From positions 21,533-85,532 of the forward strand of contig DASXUL010000016.1 in the NCBI GenBank assembly GCA_036504855.1: 64,000 nt of DNA, in the 5' to 3' direction. The position numbers and the translations under genes are program-made. How positions within the stretch are numbered: position 1 is the stretch's first letter; every line of letters starts with the position of its first letter. A model generated the notes under the pieces. That model did no database searches, was not told the DNA's origin, and saw only the letters and a program-made list of their open reading frames with translations. The DNA comes from DASXUL01 sp036504855 (GTDB taxonomy: Bacteria; Armatimonadota; DTGP01; JAKQQT01). Below, piece by piece: positions 49,951 to 58,977 of this stretch.

Positions 49951-51357
49951 CTACGGCTCCGGATCGACGCCCACGGGCCCGAAGCCCGCGGCGCGGATGG
50001 TCAGGTACACCATTCCCCGGCGGCTGCTGTAGCGGAACTCTGGCTCAATGCAGCGGACATGCTTCCCGACGGCGAACTGAAGGTCATATACGTCCTTGCG
50101 GTGCGTGTCATACCAGATGCCGCCTTCGAAGCGGTAAGCCCCGAAGGCGATCCGTTTGCGCGCGAAGATCTCCGTGAGCACCTGAACGCGGTCGAACAGG
50201 AATGGCGTGGAGCCGTGCACAATGGTTCCGGACGCGCCGAGATCCTGAAAGACGTCGCTGTCGCCGCTGCCGATGGAAGCCTCCAAACCGGATGCAATGT
50301 AGGTTGACCCGGTGGTGTATGTTGCAGCGCGGAGTTCCGAGAGCAAGCTCAGGCCGGGCTTGGTTCCCCGGTCCATGATGCGGCGGCGCCACCGGGCCTG
50401 CACGCGTCCGGCGTCGGTGCGCGTGGTATGCTCCCGCATGTAGCCCACGGAGATGTCCAGGCTCTGGTCGCGGCCCAACAGCACGCCGGCCTCGGGCAGA
50501 CGGGATACGAGCACTGGCCGGCGCGCGCGCACCGGGTACTCGCTTTTCCACTCCGCGTCTACGTACGGGTTCAGGGGGCCGTCTCCGGCCCAATCTGTTC
50601 GGCCCCGGATCCCCTGCCGCGTTGTGGTTTCCACCTCCGCGTAAGTGTCGCCCTTGAGGCCAAGCGGTTGGGCCAGCGTAAAGCCGGATACGCGGCTGTA
50701 TCCCGGGCGAATAACCGGGAAGTGGTGGCGCGCCTGGGCGCGGCCCTTGTGCAGGCGGTAGGTGAGGCTGGGGAACTGGGCCACGCGGTGTCCAAAGATC
50801 TCAACCGTGACGCCGTTCGCGGTGATGCGTCGGTTTGGGATGATGGTGACGCGCTTGGCGTGGATCGTGTAGCTTGGATCGTCCGCTCCGCAGGCCGTGA
50901 AGGAGGTATCGACCACAACCTGGCGTTTTGGGGCCAGTTCCAACGTGGCGGCCCGAAACGTGATTCCGTACTGGCGGCTGACAACCCCGGTGACGGTTCC
51001 CGTGCGGGCGGCCCAGCGGTATTCCAGCGAGTCTCCGTGGGCGGCGTGGTCGTTGGAGACGACCATCACGTTTCCCTGGGCGGAGAGCGTCTGCGCCTGC
51101 ATGTCCGCCTGGAGCGCATCGGCCGTAACGGTGGTGGTCAGCGTGGTTCCATCCGCCTCGGGCTGCGTGATGATGGCGGTAACGTGTCCGGAAGCCTGGA
51201 TGGGGTTCATATCAGGTCCGGTGTCGTAGGTGTCCGCATCGAGGGTGATGTGGCTCACGGCGCCGGCTTCCAGTTGGATGGGCGTCTTCTGGCCCGCCGC
51301 GGGCGCTGGGAGCATCGTAGCGGCGGCAAGGGCGAGGATAATGGGGAAGCGTGTCAT
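49951..51357 (-). CDS. LptD/OstA-like outer-membrane assembly protein
   Basis: 468 residues from the ATG at 51357; no strong site is visible, and the frame opens at 51468. Signal peptide (FPIILALAAATMLPAPAAG). The N-terminal domain (ITLDADTYDTGPDMNPIQASGHV ... LSAQGNVMVVSNDHAAHGDSLEYRWAARTGTVTGV) is the OstA/LptA jellyroll, then a beta-barrel of alternating strands up to VYLTIRAAGFGPVGVDPEP. In LPS-making bacteria LptD inserts lipopolysaccharide into the outer membrane. It is shorter than LptD of proteobacteria (about 780). Confidence 0.75.
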   Translation of the reverse strand: MTRFPIILALAAATMLPAPAAGQKTPIQLEAGAVSHITLDADTYDTGPDMNPIQASGHVTAIITQPEADGTTLTTTVTADALQADMQAQTLSAQGNVMVVSNDHAAHGDSLEYRWAARTGTVTGVVSRQYGITFRAATLELAPKRQVVVDTSFTACGADDPSYTIHAKRVTIIPNRRITANGVTVEIFGHRVAQFPSLTYRLHKGRAQARHHFPVIRPGYSRVSGFTLAQPLGLKGDTYAEVETTTRQGIRGRTDWAGDGPLNPYVDAEWKSEYPVRARRPVLVSRLPEAGVLLGRDQSLDISVGYMREHTTRTDAGRVQARWRRRIMDRGTKPGLSLLSELRAATYTTGSTYIASGLEASIGSGDSDVFQDLGASGTIVHGSTPFLFDRVQVLTEIFARKRIAFGAYRFEGGIWYDTHRKDVYDLQFAVGKHVRCIEPEFRYSSRRGMVYLTIRAAGFGPVGVDPEP

Positions 51358-51474
51358 CTCGGGTACGGTTCCGGGCTCGTTCAAGAGGGACAGTGGGTCG
51401 GCCGGCTGGTCGTTCACCCTTACGATAGCAGGGGGGTGGGGGCGGCGCCGAATGGCGGCGCGCGCCAAAAATGG

Positions 51475-51512
51475 GACCGGCCCCCGGAGGGAGAACCCTC
51501 CGGGGGCCGGTC
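51475..51512 (-). terminator. Terminator of the porin gene
   Basis: Perfect 17-bp stem GACCGGCCCCCGGAGGG around AGAA. On the minus strand it is followed by CCATTTTTGG. It lies 20 bases after the porin stop. Confidence 0.9.
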
Positions 51513-51531
51513 TGTTCCGCGTCGGCTCTGG

Positions 51532-53646
51532 TTAGAACTTGACGGTGAACTGACCGACGGCGACCGAGCCGCGGGTGTCCTGGCCGTTGTTCAGCAGGTT
51601 GGCGCCCTTGTCACGGTAGTCGATGATCTGGTAGAGGAGCTTGAAGCTCGCGTTGTCGGAGAGGGTCGTGCCGTAGCCCAGGTTGTAGTAGGTCTGGACG
51701 GCGGTAGCGCCGGTGGCGTTGATGATGTCGTTCGGGCGGTAGCGGACCGACTCGACGCCAAGGTCCACCTTGTTGGTGCTGGTGAGGTCGAACTTCAGGC
51801 CAGCGTTCCAATGGGTGATCTTGGTTCCGCGATCCTTGTCCAGCACGTCTCCGCCGGGGCCGGCGACGCCGGCAACGATGGACTTGTACTGGGCAGCTTC
51901 GCCGGAGAAGGCGAGGCCCTTGGCCAGCGGGATACCGATGGTGCCCACGGGGCCTTCGATGTTGGTCGGGTTCTTCCAGCTTCCGATGGAGCCCCAGGCG
52001 CCCGGAGCGCCGAAGAAGGGCTCAACGCGCTTGTAGCCAGCCGTCAGCGCGATGGCGCGGATGGCGAAGTTGGCGCGCGCATCGTACGCCGCGTGCAGGT
52101 TGCTCTTCATGAATGCGGAGTTGTCGTTGTTCAGGTTGAACTTGGAGCCGCGCTGGAAGAGGTTGCTGTTGGAGTACTCGGCCTTCAGGCCGATGCCGCG
52201 GAAGAGGTTCAGGCCGAGGTCGGCGCCGTAGATGGAGCCGCGGCCGATGTCCATGGCATTGATGCCCGGCAGGGCAGTGCCCGTCAGGTCGGTTTCATTG
52301 ATGCCGGCGGAGATGAGCGTCAGGCCCAGCGTGCCGCCGTACGGGGTGCCGACGGTGGCGTGGATACCAGCGGACTGGGTGATCGGGGCGAACAGGTAGG
52401 GCAGGCCCTGGATGTTCGAGCCGCGCGGTCCGTAGAGGGCCTCGGGGGCCGTGAGGATCGCGTTGCCGCCGTCATAGGCGAACGGGCTGGTGGGGCTGTA
52501 GGTGCCGCCGGTGATGAACAGCGGGTAGCCGGAACCGGAGGCGAATGTGCCGCTGGTGTTCGGACCGCCGGTGAGGTAGGAGGTGCCGTGGGTGCCGCCG
52601 TACGCGGTGAAGCCGATTCCGCCGATGCGGAACTTGCCCTTCAAACCGGTGAAGACGACTTCGCCGTTGTCCGTGGAGGTGATGTTGGTGTAGGAATCGT
52701 AGTCCACGAGCTTCAGGGTGTACGGGGTGAACTGGACGCCGGTCTTACCAGCTTCCAGGGCGATCTCGCCGCGGCCGAAGGAGATCGGCGCTTCGATGTA
52801 GACCTTAAGCGGGGAGATTTCGGCGTTGAGGCTGCCCTTGGTGGCGCTGCCGTACGGGAACACGCCGCGGTCGAAGCCGGGCAGTCCGGGTACAGACGGG
52901 GCGGCGGAGAAGCCACCCATGTAGTTGCCGATGTTGAGAACCGTGTTCGCCTTGATGGACTTCGTCACGCGGCCGGTAATCCCGAGCTGCATGTTGTAGA
53001 GCATCTGGCTGGCTTCCAGCAGGTTGTCGGTATGGTTCAGCGGGCGGCCATCGATGTCGGTGGGGGCGCCGGACCAGTTGTCCGCGTTCGGCGTGTAGAC
53101 GACGCCATTGGTGAGCGTGTCACGCTTGACGGCGCTCATGCGGCTCATGGCCGTGAGCTCGCCGGTGACCTTCACGCGGCTGACTTCGTCTTCCAGGATG
53201 CCCACGCGGCGGGTGACGTCGGCGAGATCTTTCTTCACGCCGGCGACGTCCACCTGCAGCATCTGCAGTTCAGGGGCGAACTGGTCCACCAACTTCTTCA
53301 GCGTATCGAAGTCGTCCTTGGAGACGAGGCCGTTCAGCTGATCCTTCGTGGCGAAGTTGGAGGTGTCGATCGGCTCGGCGGGCTTAATGCCGCTGACCTG
53401 ATCCTTGATGTAGGTCTCGAGCTGCGGGATCATACGAGCGATGACCACCGCGAACTCGTAGCGGGTCATGGCCCGCTTACCGCCAAAGGTGCCGTCCGGG
53501 TAGCCAATCACGAGCCCGCGCTGAGCGAGGGTGTTGACCGCCTGGTAAGCCCAATGGTCCTGAGGGACATCCGCGAACGGAGCTTGGGCATGGGCTGCTG
53601 AGGCCACGATGGCGACAGTAGCGATCCCCATAAACAGTCTCTTCAT
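51532..53646 (-). CDS. SLH-domain outer-membrane porin
   Basis: 704 residues from the ATG at 53646, AGGAGG upstream. Signal peptide (LFMGIATVAIVASAAHA), then FADVPQDHWAYQAVNTLAQRG...IGYPDGTFGGKRAMTRYEFAVVIARM, a complete SLH repeat (about 24-75) that binds the cell wall. Next a coiled-coil linker (DDFDTLKKLVDQFAPELQMLQ, VKKDLADVTRRVGILEDEV) and a large beta-barrel ending in QFTVKF, with the terminal Phe required for outer-membrane insertion. This is the SLH-porin that links the outer membrane to peptidoglycan in several diderm phyla, such as Armatimonadota, Deinococcus and Cyanobacteria. Confidence 0.9.
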   Translation of the reverse strand: MKRLFMGIATVAIVASAAHAQAPFADVPQDHWAYQAVNTLAQRGLVIGYPDGTFGGKRAMTRYEFAVVIARMIPQLETYIKDQVSGIKPAEPIDTSNFATKDQLNGLVSKDDFDTLKKLVDQFAPELQMLQVDVAGVKKDLADVTRRVGILEDEVSRVKVTGELTAMSRMSAVKRDTLTNGVVYTPNADNWSGAPTDIDGRPLNHTDNLLEASQMLYNMQLGITGRVTKSIKANTVLNIGNYMGGFSAAPSVPGLPGFDRGVFPYGSATKGSLNAEISPLKVYIEAPISFGRGEIALEAGKTGVQFTPYTLKLVDYDSYTNITSTDNGEVVFTGLKGKFRIGGIGFTAYGGTHGTSYLTGGPNTSGTFASGSGYPLFITGGTYSPTSPFAYDGGNAILTAPEALYGPRGSNIQGLPYLFAPITQSAGIHATVGTPYGGTLGLTLISAGINETDLTGTALPGINAMDIGRGSIYGADLGLNLFRGIGLKAEYSNSNLFQRGSKFNLNNDNSAFMKSNLHAAYDARANFAIRAIALTAGYKRVEPFFGAPGAWGSIGSWKNPTNIEGPVGTIGIPLAKGLAFSGEAAQYKSIVAGVAGPGGDVLDKDRGTKITHWNAGLKFDLTSTNKVDLGVESVRYRPNDIINATGATAVQTYYNLGYGTTLSDNASFKLLYQIIDYRDKGANLLNNGQDTRGSVAVGQFTVKF

Positions 53647-54269
53647 TCTTTCCTCCTGAAAAGCGCCAGAGACAGTCCGGCGGTTTCCGAGGCGGGAAAG
53701 CGGGGTCAGGGAACCGGTTCGCGCGTCCAGTGTCCAAAGTTTCCTGCGCGCGTTACGGTTGCCATGCCCGCTGCCTGAATCGGAAGCGATGCCGGCGCCG
53801 CACACATCCGGCGGACCCGCCGGTGAACATGCGGCCTTGCCTCCCACCTTAGAGCGGCGCGGGTGTCCGCGCCGTCGGCGATTGTGGGGAAGCATCCAAT
53901 TGCCGAGGCAAAGCGTGAAGACGCGCCGCTCGTGACGAGGGACAACGCATCACACTCTTAGTTTTCGGTTAGAAGTTCGGTTCTCCGCAGCATCGGCGCG
54001 CAAACGGTTTGGTCGCGCATGCCATAATGAACGTACGACGTGTATTGGCGGCTCGGTTGATCTGCTTCTACCCGTGTCCATCTTAGCCCCTACTGCTGAG
54101 GTATTCAAGCGAACCCCATTGGCATCACTATACCCGGCAAGCGTGGTTCGGAAACGTGCGAAGCGTTCGGAACCGCCGAAGCAGGGGGCATGCCCGTTTG
54201 CTAGAGGCCCCATGATTCAGGGGCGGGGAACAGATCCGTTCGCCATCGTCTCAGAGCCGCCGCTTCACC
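53647..54269. other. Long intergenic region between the porin and alr
   Basis: A 623-base divergent gap that must hold the porin promoter and that of alr. It contains no recognised gene, long inverted repeat or heptamer array. The ORFs within it on either strand have no ribosome site or family motif. The length is unusual for this compact genome. Confidence 0.4.
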
Positions 54270-55424
54270 ATGAGATCCGCCTGGTTATATATCGATTTGG
54301 AAGCCGTCCGCGCTAATGTAAGAGCTGTGCAAGCGTGGGTGGGCCCCGGCGTCCGCGTGATGCCCATTGTCAAGGCGAACGCCTATGGGCACGGGTTGGA
54401 GCCGGTGGCGCGCGCCTGCACGGAAGCCGGGGCGGAATGGCTGGGCGTGGCGATCCCGGATGAGGCGATCACTCTGCGGGAAGCCGGCGTCGAATCGCGC
54501 ATCCTTGTATTGGGGGCATGCGATCCAGATTCCGCGGGCGACATGGTGCGCTATTCGGTGGATTGCGCCGTCTCTACACCCGAGGCCGTCAGAGCGCTCT
54601 CCCTCGCCGCGCAGGCGCACGGGAAACCGGCCCGGGTTCACGCCAAGATCGACTCGGGGATGGGCCGCGTGGGCGTGCTTCCGGGCGAAGCGGAGTCGCT
54701 TTTCGCGGGCATTGCAGCCGCGCCGGGGCTGGAATGGGCGGGCTTGATGACGCACTTTGCCGCGTCGGATGCTGTTGACCTTGCGTTTTCGCGCGAACAA
54801 TGGGCGCGCTTCGCCGCGGCCATCCCCGTGGCGCTACGCCTGCGGCGCAGTGCCGACCCCCTGATGGTTCATGCCGCCAACTCCGCCGCAACCTGCCGCA
54901 TGCCCGACACCCGCGCGCCGATGCTGGGAGTGCGCCATATGGTGCGGCCGGGACTGCTTACGTATGGCGTTCCGGCAGCGCCCGGAGAACGCCCCTTGTT
55001 GCGCCAGGCGGTTACGCTGACCGCCCGCATCCCGCAAGTGCGGACCGTTCCGGCCGGCGCCACCGTGAGTTACGGCGCCACATTCACCACACGGCGAGAG
55101 AGCCGCCTTGCCGTTGTGCCTCTCGGCTACGCGGACGGCTATCCCCGCGCTGCCAGCAACCGGGCATCCGTCTTGTTGCGCGGCCGGCGCGTGCCCGTTG
55201 TAGGGCGCATCTGCATGGACCAGTTCGTGATCGACGCCACCGACACCGGCGCCGAAATTGGCGACGAAGTGGTCCTTCTCGGCGCGCAAGGCGACGGTGT
55301 CATCTCGGTGGAGGAGGTGGCCGCCTGGGGCGACACCATCCACCACGAGGTGATGGCGCGGTTCTCAGCGCGGCTTCCGCGGCTCTACGGGGGGTTGGAG
55401 CCAACTCCAAACCCAGTAGGCTGA
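54270..55424 (+). CDS. alr: Alanine racemase
   Basis: 384 residues. PIVKANAYGHGLEP holds the PLP lysine (Lys35), HAKIDSGMGRVGV and FAASDAVDLAFSREQ the N-terminal barrel, VPAGATVSYGATFTTRRES the second catalytic Tyr, and GRICMDQFVIDATD the CMD substrate box. It provides D-alanine for peptidoglycan. In the C-terminal helix the usual NYE is HHE (DTIHHEVMARFSARLPRLYGG), so the entryway Tyr is His here. It is the more standard of the two racemases in the window. It is 75 bases ahead of pheA. Confidence 0.92.
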   Translation: MRSAWLYIDLEAVRANVRAVQAWVGPGVRVMPIVKANAYGHGLEPVARACTEAGAEWLGVAIPDEAITLREAGVESRILVLGACDPDSAGDMVRYSVDCAVSTPEAVRALSLAAQAHGKPARVHAKIDSGMGRVGVLPGEAESLFAGIAAAPGLEWAGLMTHFAASDAVDLAFSREQWARFAAAIPVALRLRRSADPLMVHAANSAATCRMPDTRAPMLGVRHMVRPGLLTYGVPAAPGERPLLRQAVTLTARIPQVRTVPAGATVSYGATFTTRRESRLAVVPLGYADGYPRAASNRASVLLRGRRVPVVGRICMDQFVIDATDTGAEIGDEVVLLGAQGDGVISVEEVAAWGDTIHHEVMARFSARLPRLYGGLEPTPNPVG

Positions 55425-55499
55425 CCTCCGCACCTGGTGGAGCGAACCCTTCCTTGCCTCACAGCCCAGCGTCCTTTACCTAGCCCCTATACTGTCCGT

Positions 55500-56609
55500 A
55501 TGGAGAACTCACCCTTGGAGAAGACGGAAGGCATCCCCGCGCTGCGCGAGCAGATCGACCAGGTAGACCTGGAGATTCTGGAGTTGATCAACCGGCGGGC
55601 CGGTTTGGCGCTGCAGATCGGCCAACTGAAGGCGGCCACCGCCGCCAAGGATGAGCCGGCGCGGCCGATCTACGTGCCGGAGCGGGAGAAAGCCGTGTTC
55701 GCGCGGCTGGCCGAGCATAACCCCGGGCCGCTGGACGCCAAGGCGGTTCGCGGGATCTATCGTGAGATCGTCTCCGCCTGCCGCGCGTTGGAGAAGACGA
55801 TGCGCGTTGCCTACTACGGCCCTCCCGCCACGTACACCCATATGGCCGCCATGGGTAAGTTCGGAAGCGCCGTGGAACTGATGCCGCGTCGCACCATCCG
55901 CGAGGTGATCCAGTCGGTTGAGACCGAAGCCGCCGACTATGGGGTGGTGCCGGTGGAGAACAGCACCGCCGGCGTGGTGGAGAGCACTCTGGATGTGCTC
56001 GCCAATACCGAGGTGAGGATCTGCTCCGAGACGTTCGTGGTCATCCACCACAACCTTCTCAGCAAGGCGGAGGACCCCGCGCGGGTGAAGCGCATCTACA
56101 GCCACCCACAGGGCACCGCGCAGTGCCGCCTGTGGCTGGCCATGCACATGCCGAACGTGGAGATTGTGGAAGCCACCAGCACCGCCCAGGGCGCCAGCCA
56201 GGCCGCTTCCGATCCCGAATCCGCCACCATCGCCAGCCGCGCCGCCGCGGACGAGTATGGTCTGAACATCCTGTTCGAGAACATCGAGGATAACCCCCGC
56301 AACCGAACCCGCTTCCTGGTGGTGGGCATGAACCGGCCAGAGCGGACGGGGCACGACAAAACGAGCGTGATGCTGTCCGTCCGTCACGCCCCGGGCGCCC
56401 TCTACCACTCGCTGGAGGCATTCGAGCGCCATGGCATCAACCTGACGATGATCGAGAGCCGTCCCACCAAGCAGACTCCCTGGGAATACCTGTTCTTCAT
56501 TGATATGCAGGGATTCGTTACCGATGAGCCCATCGCGGCCGCGCTGAAGGACCTTGAGACAAGCAGCCTCTTCGTTCGCGTGTTGGGCAGTTATCCCGAG
56601 GCTGAGTAA
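55500..56609 (+). CDS. pheA: Bifunctional chorismate mutase/prephenate dehydratase
   Basis: 369 residues from the ATG at 55500. Chorismate mutase AroQ domain (IPALREQIDQVDLEILELINRRAGLALQIGQLK, about residues 12-90), prephenate dehydratase (AYYGPPATYTHMAA, VPVENSTAGVVESTLDVL, DNPRNRTRFLVVG with the TRF motif), and a C-terminal ACT domain for Phe feedback (APGALYHSLEAFERHGINLTMIESRPTK). All catalytic blocks are intact. TATACT lies at 55488-55493, seven bases before the ATG, so the message may be nearly leaderless. A broken copy of its 3' end is at 57739. Confidence 0.95.
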   Translation: MENSPLEKTEGIPALREQIDQVDLEILELINRRAGLALQIGQLKAATAAKDEPARPIYVPEREKAVFARLAEHNPGPLDAKAVRGIYREIVSACRALEKTMRVAYYGPPATYTHMAAMGKFGSAVELMPRRTIREVIQSVETEAADYGVVPVENSTAGVVESTLDVLANTEVRICSETFVVIHHNLLSKAEDPARVKRIYSHPQGTAQCRLWLAMHMPNVEIVEATSTAQGASQAASDPESATIASRAAADEYGLNILFENIEDNPRNRTRFLVVGMNRPERTGHDKTSVMLSVRHAPGALYHSLEAFERHGINLTMIESRPTKQTPWEYLFFIDMQGFVTDEPIAAALKDLETSSLFVRVLGSYPEAE

Positions 56610-56763
56610 CCGGAGAGCATGCGAACAGGGCCGGGCGGCGCCGCCCGGTCGATTGCTCGAGGGCTGCCCGGCAAGGCGCGAGCCCCCCGAACTTTCACCG
56701 GTCTTGCGGCCGGGAGACGGTTAGCCGGGCATACAAGACCGGGATGCTCCATTGGGTCTGGCG

Positions 56764-57387
56764 CTACCAAGAAGCGGGGCGGTGGATCGTTCCGATGGCA
56801 TCCTGGAGCAGCGGCGGGAACTGGGCGTCGGCAAGCCACGCCGGGTTGATCGGTACAGAAGCTGTGGCTGCGTCTGCGAGCTGGCGGCTTCGCGGCCGTC
56901 TCGAACGCAGAGGGTGCAGCACGGTGATGTGAAGGTGGAAGCGGTCTCGCACGATCCGCACGGGCTCGGCCAGGTCGGAATCATTGGACACCACAACGGC
57001 GCCCTCGCTGTCCCCATCGAAGGCATCCAGAAGCAGATAGGTGGCCAGGTTCACGTCTGAACCCTTCTCTTCGCGCTTCAGTACCTCCAGCGTAGGTGGC
57101 GGCGGGTTGGGATTCCCCATGCGGGTCCTGCTTTCCAGGAAGTGTCCCAGGTGCAGGGTCAGGCCGGGTGTTGTGGTCAGCGCGCGGAAGTACGCGTCTT
57201 GCCGGGTGTGCTGGCTCGGGTCCTGCGGCGTGGGCTTCACCCGTGCGGTAAAGATCCTCACTCGCTGAATCGTGTCGGCTGGGAAGGCCAGGCGACACAT
57301 TGCGGCGATATCCAGCCACTTGTACTGCGTCCCCTTCAGACAGCCGTAGTACAGGTTGAAGGCGTCAACGTATACGTTCAGGGTCAT
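56764..57387 (-). CDS. NYN-domain (PIN-like) putative ribonuclease
   Basis: 207 residues from the ATG at 57387. VYVDAFNLYYGCLK carries the first acidic residue, EEKGSDVNLATYLLLDAFDG the second group, and AVVVSNDSDLAEPVRIVRD (about residues 129-147) the third: the NYN signature, typical of metal-dependent RNases related to LabA. It sits on the minus strand between pheA and the broken pheA tail, so it may have been inserted with that duplication. The RNA target is unknown. Confidence 0.88.
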   Translation of the reverse strand: MTLNVYVDAFNLYYGCLKGTQYKWLDIAAMCRLAFPADTIQRVRIFTARVKPTPQDPSQHTRQDAYFRALTTTPGLTLHLGHFLESRTRMGNPNPPPPTLEVLKREEKGSDVNLATYLLLDAFDGDSEGAVVVSNDSDLAEPVRIVRDRFHLHITVLHPLRSRRPRSRQLADAATASVPINPAWLADAQFPPLLQDAIGTIHRPASW

Positions 57388-57738
57388 GGTATGAAGGGCT
57401 CCATGCAACCAAGGCCGCCCCCTTGCGGAAGCGGCCCTGGCGCAACCCGGCCACCGAAGTGAACCGGGGGAGTTGTAACCCTATATTACCTTGGCTCACC
57501 CCAACCTGTCAAGCTCCGCGCGTGGTTCATCGCCCGGTTCACCGCCACTCGCGTGTGGGCAGGTCCTGCCTCATAGCGAGCTTCCTGGACGGGCGGTTAC
57601 CAGCATCACACGCAAGTGACCATCAGAGCCTGGTTGGCGCAACTGGGCCATCATGCTCAACCGGCTCCCTATTTACATCGCGGCGAGCCGTTTCGAAGCG
57701 CGCAAGGATGTGGCGGATACGGCCGCTTCCGTATCGAG

Positions 57739-57873
57739 AGCCGTCCCACCAAGCAGACTCCGCAGGTATACCTGTTCATTGCCAATATGCAGGGCTTCGT
57801 TACTGATGAGCCCGTAGCGGCCGCACTGAAGGATGTTGAGGGAAGCAGCCTCTTCGCTCGTATGCTCTCCGGG
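57739..57873 (+). pseudogene. Broken duplicate of the pheA ACT-domain tail
   Basis: The + frame reads IESRPTKQTPQVYLFIANMQ then GFVTDEPVAAALKDVEGSSLFARML. It matches the last part of PheA (56451-56580: IESRPTKQTPWEYLFFIDMQ and GFVTDEPIAAALKDLETSSLF). DNA identity is high but not complete, with synonymous changes. The upstream part (57616-57738) no longer aligns well, and the reading runs on past the PheA end. The catalytic domains are absent. It is a partial copy separated from pheA by the NYN gene. Confidence 0.85.
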
Positions 57874-57880
57874 GAGATGT

Positions 57881-58870
57881 CTACCGTTTCGGCGCGGCGG
57901 CGCGCTTGTTGGGGTCGATCACTACGTCCTTGTCGATGAAGACGGTGAACTCCGTGCCCTTCTTCACGCTCACGTCGCGGCCGTTGATCAGAAGGCCAAG
58001 CGGGCTTACAATGAGCGCGACGGCGGCCGTGGCGCCGCTGTTGCTCTTCCCGCTGGCGCGCATGTCCGAGGTGGAGCGCAGGGGAACGCGCGTGCCGTCT
58101 ACCGCGGTGGTGAACTCCACGTTGATGTCCAGCTTGCCGGGCTTTCCGAAAACGCCTCGGTGTTTGGCGCGAAGCACCGATCCGTACGCGACCGCGCCGC
58201 GCTCGATCAGGATCTCGCGGTTGGGCCCGAGCACGTCATCCGCAACCTCGTAGCGGACCTCGGCATCCTTTTTGGCGGAGTCGCTCGTCAGGCCCTCGAG
58301 GATCGCCACCTTCACGCGGGTCCGCTCCGAGAGGATGATGACCTTGGCCGCGGCCGCGCCGTTGTTGAACGCGGCGCGGGAGACAACGTCGCTGAGCGAG
58401 TTGCTGCTGGCGGCGAACTCGGCGGGGGGACACGTGAGAATGAAGACCAGACCGTTGGCGGCATCGGTGATCGCCACGATGCGGCCTCGGGTGGGTTCGC
58501 CGTTTGGCCCCACCGCCGTGAACTCAACCGAGCGGGCAGCGCGGCTGGAAGCGGGCGCATCGCTGGCGGAGGTCTCTTTGTACTGCGTGGCAACCGTGCG
58601 GATGCGGGCCGCGGCATTTTCCGACATCGCCTTCAAGTCCGCGGCGCCGGACTGCGGCATCACGCTGACGGCCGACTTTGACCACTTGAAGACCACGGAA
58701 TCCGCGCTGGCTGCGGGCGTCCACGTTGGAGGGACCTGAAGCGTGAACCGGCCGGCCTGGTCCTGATAGACGGTGGAGGCGGTTTTTGGGTTGGTGAGGT
58801 CCCACTGGGCGGGGGACGCGGCGCCGAGCGCCAGGAGCGCCAGGGCGGGGGCGCATCTTCCGATATACAC
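57881..58870 (-). CDS. Secreted two-domain protein of unknown function
   Basis: 329 residues from the GTG at 58870 with AGGAG seven bases upstream. Signal peptide (CAPALALLALGAASPA). Residues about 38-175 (GRFTLQVPPTWTPAASADSVVFKWSKSAVSVMP) look like a PsbP/DUF1795-type fold. The C-terminal domain from about residue 205 (VRYEVADDVLGPNREILIERGAVAYGSVLRAKHRGV ... DKDVVIDPNK) is shared with the smaller secreted protein at 49376. The 3' end is convergent with the broken pheA copy. A hairpin lies directly before its ribosome site. Confidence 0.75.
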   Translation of the reverse strand: MYIGRCAPALALLALGAASPAQWDLTNPKTASTVYQDQAGRFTLQVPPTWTPAASADSVVFKWSKSAVSVMPQSGAADLKAMSENAAARIRTVATQYKETSASDAPASSRAARSVEFTAVGPNGEPTRGRIVAITDAANGLVFILTCPPAEFAASSNSLSDVVSRAAFNNGAAAAKVIILSERTRVKVAILEGLTSDSAKKDAEVRYEVADDVLGPNREILIERGAVAYGSVLRAKHRGVFGKPGKLDINVEFTTAVDGTRVPLRSTSDMRASGKSNSGATAAVALIVSPLGLLINGRDVSVKKGTEFTVFIDKDVVIDPNKRAAAPKR

Positions 58871-58892
58871 GTTGCTTCTCCTGAAACGGGAA

Positions 58893-58937
58893 ATGAGGTC
58901 AGGCGAGGGAACATAGAGTTCCCTCGCCTGACCTCAT
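58893..58937. terminator. Hairpin beside the ribosome site of the 57881 gene
   Basis: Perfect 20-bp stem, ATGAGGTCAGGCGAGGGAAC and its complement, around ATAGA. It follows the stop of the 58978 gene by 40 bases on the minus strand and ends only 23 bases before the next start. It could terminate one message, or act in the 5' leader of the next. Confidence 0.7.
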
Positions 58938-58977
58938 CGTGTGCGCTTTCGGAGCGCCGGAGCAAGCGCAACCGCCG

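Noticed and set aside
50428..53601. 1057-codon plus-strand ORF
   Set aside because: It covers the porin and LptD-like genes in antisense; the minus-strand proteins have signal peptides, an SLH motif and terminators, whereas this one has only low-complexity Gly/Val/Arg sequence.
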